A stretch of DNA of 8,909 nt from assembly GCA_900553475.1 (NCBI GenBank), contig USEF01000057.1, positions 1-8,909 on the forward strand, given 5' to 3'. Origin of the DNA: an uncultured Collinsella sp. GTDB taxonomy: Bacteria; Actinomycetota; Coriobacteriia; Coriobacteriales; Coriobacteriaceae. Positions 6,882-8,909 of the stretch are shown here, in pieces. Under the pieces are notes generated by a model that was given only the letters and a program-made list of their open reading frames with translations, searched no databases and was not told the DNA's origin. A program made the translations under genes and the position numbers. Every line of letters starts with the position of its first letter. Within the stretch, counting starts at the first letter, position 1.

Positions 6882-7466
6882 CTACTCCTCGACGGAGTCG
6901 ACAACAGCCTCGGCGGCGTCCGCATCCTCGGCCAGCACGCCAGCCTCAGCTTGGGCAACCGCAACCTTGGCGGCAGCCTCGGCAGCCTGCGCCTCCTCGC
7001 GAGCGCGATCTTCGGCCAGCAGCTCCTGGTACAGGTCCTCGCCTGGCAGCTCCTCGCTGCGAGCAATCTTGCCCAGCACGCCGTTGACGAACGAAGCGGA
7101 CTGGTCGGTGCCATAGGCCTTGGCAAGCTCGACGGCCTCGTTGATTACGATGGCGTCCGAGACCTCCTCGTCGGTGAGGAAGCGCATCTCATAGACGGCG
7201 ATACGCAGCAAATTGCGGTCGGCGCCGGGCATGCGCATAAGATCCCAGTTCTTGGCGACGGCGCGCAGGGCACAGTCGATACGATCGATATGCTCGTAGG
7301 CACCGCGGCAAAGCTCCAGCGCATAGGGGTCGAGGGGACCCTTCGAGATCAGGAAATCGCCCTCGAGGACGCGCTCGAGCGGACTGTCCGTGGCCTCGGC
7401 CTGGAACAGCAACTGTAGCGCCTGACTGCGGGCAAGCGTGCGCCCGCGATAAACCTTAAGGCTCAA
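6882..7466 (-). CDS. nusB: Transcription antitermination factor NusB
   Basis: A 194-residue protein. The NusB fold covers about residues 9-136: RTLARSQALQLLFQAE at the start, DRNLLRIAVYEM at 83-94, VINEAVELAKAYG at 107-119, and FVNGVLGKI at 126-134. NusB with NusE binds boxA RNA to keep polymerase elongating through rRNA operons. The start is TTG at 7466, three bases after the upstream stop, supported by AAGGAG about 6 nt before it and by the absence of any ATG or GTG in the first 70 codons that would leave an intact domain. Residues about 137-194 are an Ala/Glu/Asp-rich tail not found in the 130-150-residue family core, likely disordered or helical, with unknown role. Confidence 0.95.
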   Translation of the reverse strand: MSLKVYRGRTLARSQALQLLFQAEATDSPLERVLEGDFLISKGPLDPYALELCRGAYEHIDRIDCALRAVAKNWDLMRMPGADRNLLRIAVYEMRFLTDEEVSDAIVINEAVELAKAYGTDQSASFVNGVLGKIARSEELPGEDLYQELLAEDRAREEAQAAEAAAKVAVAQAEAGVLAEDADAAEAVVDSVEE

Positions 7467-7469
7467 AGG

Positions 7470-7832
7470 TTACTCCTTGGGGAAAACGAGACCGTCGATG
7501 CAAACGTCAACGCGCTCGACCTCGACGCCCACCTGAGCATCGATGGCAGCGACCACGGCGGCGCGAACGGCCTCGGCGAGCTTCTTGAACGGATAGCCAA
7601 AGAACACCACGACACGCACGGTGAGTGCGAGCTTGTCGCCGACGACCTCGGCCTCGACCGCCGGCTCGGAAGCAGGGGCCTTGGACGAGAGCATCATGGA
7701 GACAAGGTTGGTGGCAAGGTCCTTGACGCCAACGGAGGCGATGCCCTCGACATCCGACACGGCGCGCGAGACGATGGCGGTCAGAACATCGGGCGAAATG
7801 CCGATGCCGTCAATCTTGATTTCCTGGGGCAT
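7470..7832 (-). CDS. Asp23/Gls24 family envelope stress response protein
   Basis: A 120-residue protein with the Asp23 domain pattern: ISPDVLTAIVSRAVSDVEGI at 12-31, a variable Ser/Ala/Glu-rich middle (about 48-65), and the strand-helix-strand core LTVRVVVFFGYPFKKLAEAVRAAV followed by VGVEVERVDVCIDGLVF. There is no transmembrane segment or signal peptide. It corresponds in position and size to YqhY of Bacillus, which lies next to nusB and accBC and has been tied to acetyl-CoA carboxylase balance; no acc genes occur here, so that role is not assured. AGGAGG precedes the ATG by 5 nt. It sits 24 nt after efp and 3 nt before nusB. Confidence 0.9.
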   Translation of the reverse strand: MPQEIKIDGIGISPDVLTAIVSRAVSDVEGIASVGVKDLATNLVSMMLSSKAPASEPAVEAEVVGDKLALTVRVVVFFGYPFKKLAEAVRAAVVAAIDAQVGVEVERVDVCIDGLVFPKE

Positions 7833-7856
7833 GAGTCCTCCTAGAAGAGTTGGTTG

Positions 7857-8420
7857 CTAGACGCGGGAGACGAACTTGCCGTCGCGGGTGTCAACCTTGA
7901 TGACCTCGCCCTCGTTGAGGTACATGGGGACCTGGATGACAGCGCCGGTGTCAATCGTGGCCGGCTTGGTGGAACCCTGGACGGTGTCGCCCTTAAAGCC
8001 CGGGTCGGTCTGGACGATGGTGGTCTCGATGAACATCGGCGGGGTCACGCCCATGAGCTCATCGTCGGCGAAGAGCAGCTGGCAAATGTCGTTCTCGCGC
8101 AGCCACTTGGAGTTCTCGCCCACCATGTCCTCGGGAACGGGAACCTGCTCATAGGTCTCGTTGTCCATGAAGATGTAGTCGGCGCCATCGTTGTAGAGGT
8201 ACTGGAACTCACGGGTGGTGAGCATGACGCTCTCGAACTTGGTGCCGGCGTTGCAGGTGTTCTCGACGACACGGCCGCTCTTGATGTCGCGGGTCTTGTA
8301 GCGCACAAACGCGCCGCCCTTGCCCGGCTTGACATGCTGGAACTCGACGATGGTGTAGACCTTGTCCTTGATGCGGAGACCGAGGCCGTTCTTGAAGTCG
8401 GCGGTAGAAATGGTAGGCAT
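7857..8420 (-). CDS. efp: Translation elongation factor P
   Basis: A 187-residue protein of normal EF-P length. It rescues ribosomes stalled at consecutive prolines by entering between the P and E sites and stimulating peptide bond formation. The N-terminal KOW-like domain carries the loop HVKPGKGGAFVRYK (29-42), whose tip Lys34 matches the residue that is post-translationally modified in many bacteria; no modifying enzyme is encoded here. Two OB domains follow, the last ending IKVDTRDGKFVSRV. The start at 8420 (MPTISTADFKNG) is chosen over an in-frame ATG at 8453 because the family begins there and AAAGG lies 5 nt upstream. It is the first gene of the operon. Confidence 0.96.
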   Translation of the reverse strand: MPTISTADFKNGLGLRIKDKVYTIVEFQHVKPGKGGAFVRYKTRDIKSGRVVENTCNAGTKFESVMLTTREFQYLYNDGADYIFMDNETYEQVPVPEDMVGENSKWLRENDICQLLFADDELMGVTPPMFIETTIVQTDPGFKGDTVQGSTKPATIDTGAVIQVPMYLNEGEVIKVDTRDGKFVSRV

Positions 8421-8477
8421 AGCGACCTTTCTTGTTATGGGCAGAACGCACAAGCGTCCAAATTACATACGACCGAA

Positions 8478-8483
8478 ATTATA
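8478..8483 (-). promoter_or_regulatory. -10 box of the efp operon promoter
   Basis: TATAAT on the minus strand, preceded directly by TG, is a perfect -10 consensus 57 nt upstream of the efp start. It lies just beyond the terminator of the upstream peptidase gene, exactly where the operon promoter should be. No clear -35 hexamer is found at 16-18 bp. The expected transcript start is near 8471, with a leader of about 50 nt. Confidence 0.7.
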
Positions 8484-8514
8484 CACTTGCTGACGGCGCC
8501 TGCAGCGAGCGCAT

Positions 8515-8557
8515 AAAAAGAGAACGCGGGGCGTCCGAATCGATCCGGACGCCCCGC
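8515..8557 (-). terminator. Intrinsic terminator of the peptidase gene
   Basis: A perfect 12-bp GC-rich stem (GCGGGGCGTCCG at 8526-8537 with CGGACGCCCCGC at 8546-8557) has an 8-nt loop. On the minus strand it is followed by GTTCTCTTTTT, a U-rich tract. It starts 23 nt after the peptidase stop and separates that gene from the efp promoter. Confidence 0.92.
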
Positions 8558-8579
8558 CCCAAAAATCTATCGAAATGGG

Positions 8580-8909
8580 CTAGCAATCGATGACGTGCAG
8601 GTCGTGCGGGGTCTTGGTGAAGGGCTCGTAGCCGTTCTCGGTGACCACGCCGTAGTCCTCAAGGCGCACGCCGCCCACGCCGGGCAGGTAGACGCCGGGC
8701 TCCATGGTGACAACCGAGCCGATCTCGATGGTGTTCTTGCTGCGGTTGAAGTTGGGCAGCTCGTGGATGTCGATGCCCACGCCGTGGCCCAGACCATGGT
8801 TGTAGTAATCACCATAGCCGGCATCGCCGATGATCTTCTTGGAAAGCTTGAAGATGTCGTTACCCTCAACGCCCGGATGGATGGCGGCGACGCACTCCTC
8901 GTGCGTGCG
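8580..8909 (-). CDS. Xaa-Pro aminopeptidase (M24), C-terminal part
   Basis: The last 109 residues of an M24B metallopeptidase; the 5' end is cut by the window edge, and the frame is open from base 8909. Seen here are HGLGHGVGIDIHE (38-50), with the second His a metal ligand and His49 matching the catalytic His of E. coli PepP; TMEPGVYLPG (68-77, metal ligand Glu70); and GVRLEDYGVV (80-89, metal ligand Glu84). The two metal-binding Asp residues lie outside the window. Family enzymes remove an N-terminal residue preceding proline. A pepP/YqhT-like gene next to efp is a known arrangement in Firmicutes. Cannot be separated from prolidase (PepQ) on this fragment. Confidence 0.92.
   Translation of the reverse strand, partial: RTHEECVAAIHPGVEGNDIFKLSKKIIGDAGYGDYYNHGLGHGVGIDIHELPNFNRSKNTIEIGSVVTMEPGVYLPGVGGVRLEDYGVVTENGYEPFTKTPHDLHVIDC

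Noticed and set aside
7854..8516. A 220-codon open frame on the plus strand opposite efp
   Set aside because: Its Leu/Gly/Asp/Val-rich product is a mirror of efp codon use; efp on the other strand is unmistakable.

Overview
The window looks like a chromosomal housekeeping region from a GC-rich Gram-positive bacterium, most likely a member of the Coriobacteriia such as Collinsella. That placement is inferred from the high GC content, strong AGGAGG-type ribosome binding sites, and a compressed form of the Firmicutes-type pepP/efp/asp23/nusB/xse/tlyA/recN gene neighbourhood. No database search was possible.

Layout. At the left (1-2136, minus strand) is a fructose-family phosphotransferase (PTS) permease with domain order IIB-IIC-IIA, closed by a good intrinsic terminator (62-96). 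It is divergent from a MurR/RpiR-type sugar-phosphate regulator (2409-3266, plus strand). The 272-bp gap between them holds a dense cluster of inverted repeats, a GC-rich palindrome, a terminator-like hairpin and a probable -10 box for the regulator. The regulator converges on recN, with a shared hairpin between them.

From 8420 leftward to 3326 is a tightly packed minus-strand gene chain: efp, an Asp23-family gene, nusB, xseB, tlyA, nadK and recN. Gaps are at most about 35 nt, with ATGA or 11-nt overlaps at tlyA/nadK and nadK/recN, so it is almost certainly one operon with translational coupling. It covers translation elongation (EF-P), rRNA transcription antitermination (NusB), rRNA methylation (TlyA), DNA repair (RecN, XseB) and NADP synthesis (NadK). 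A perfect -10 box lies 5' of efp. Right of that is the terminator and the 3' end of an M24 Xaa-Pro aminopeptidase gene that runs off the window edge.

I found no mobile element, CRISPR array, tRNA or rRNA, and no clearly new system. The most interesting non-gene signals are the repeat cluster between the PTS gene and the regulator, and a perfect 11-bp hairpin inside xseB that carries an anti-Shine-Dalgarno-like sequence.
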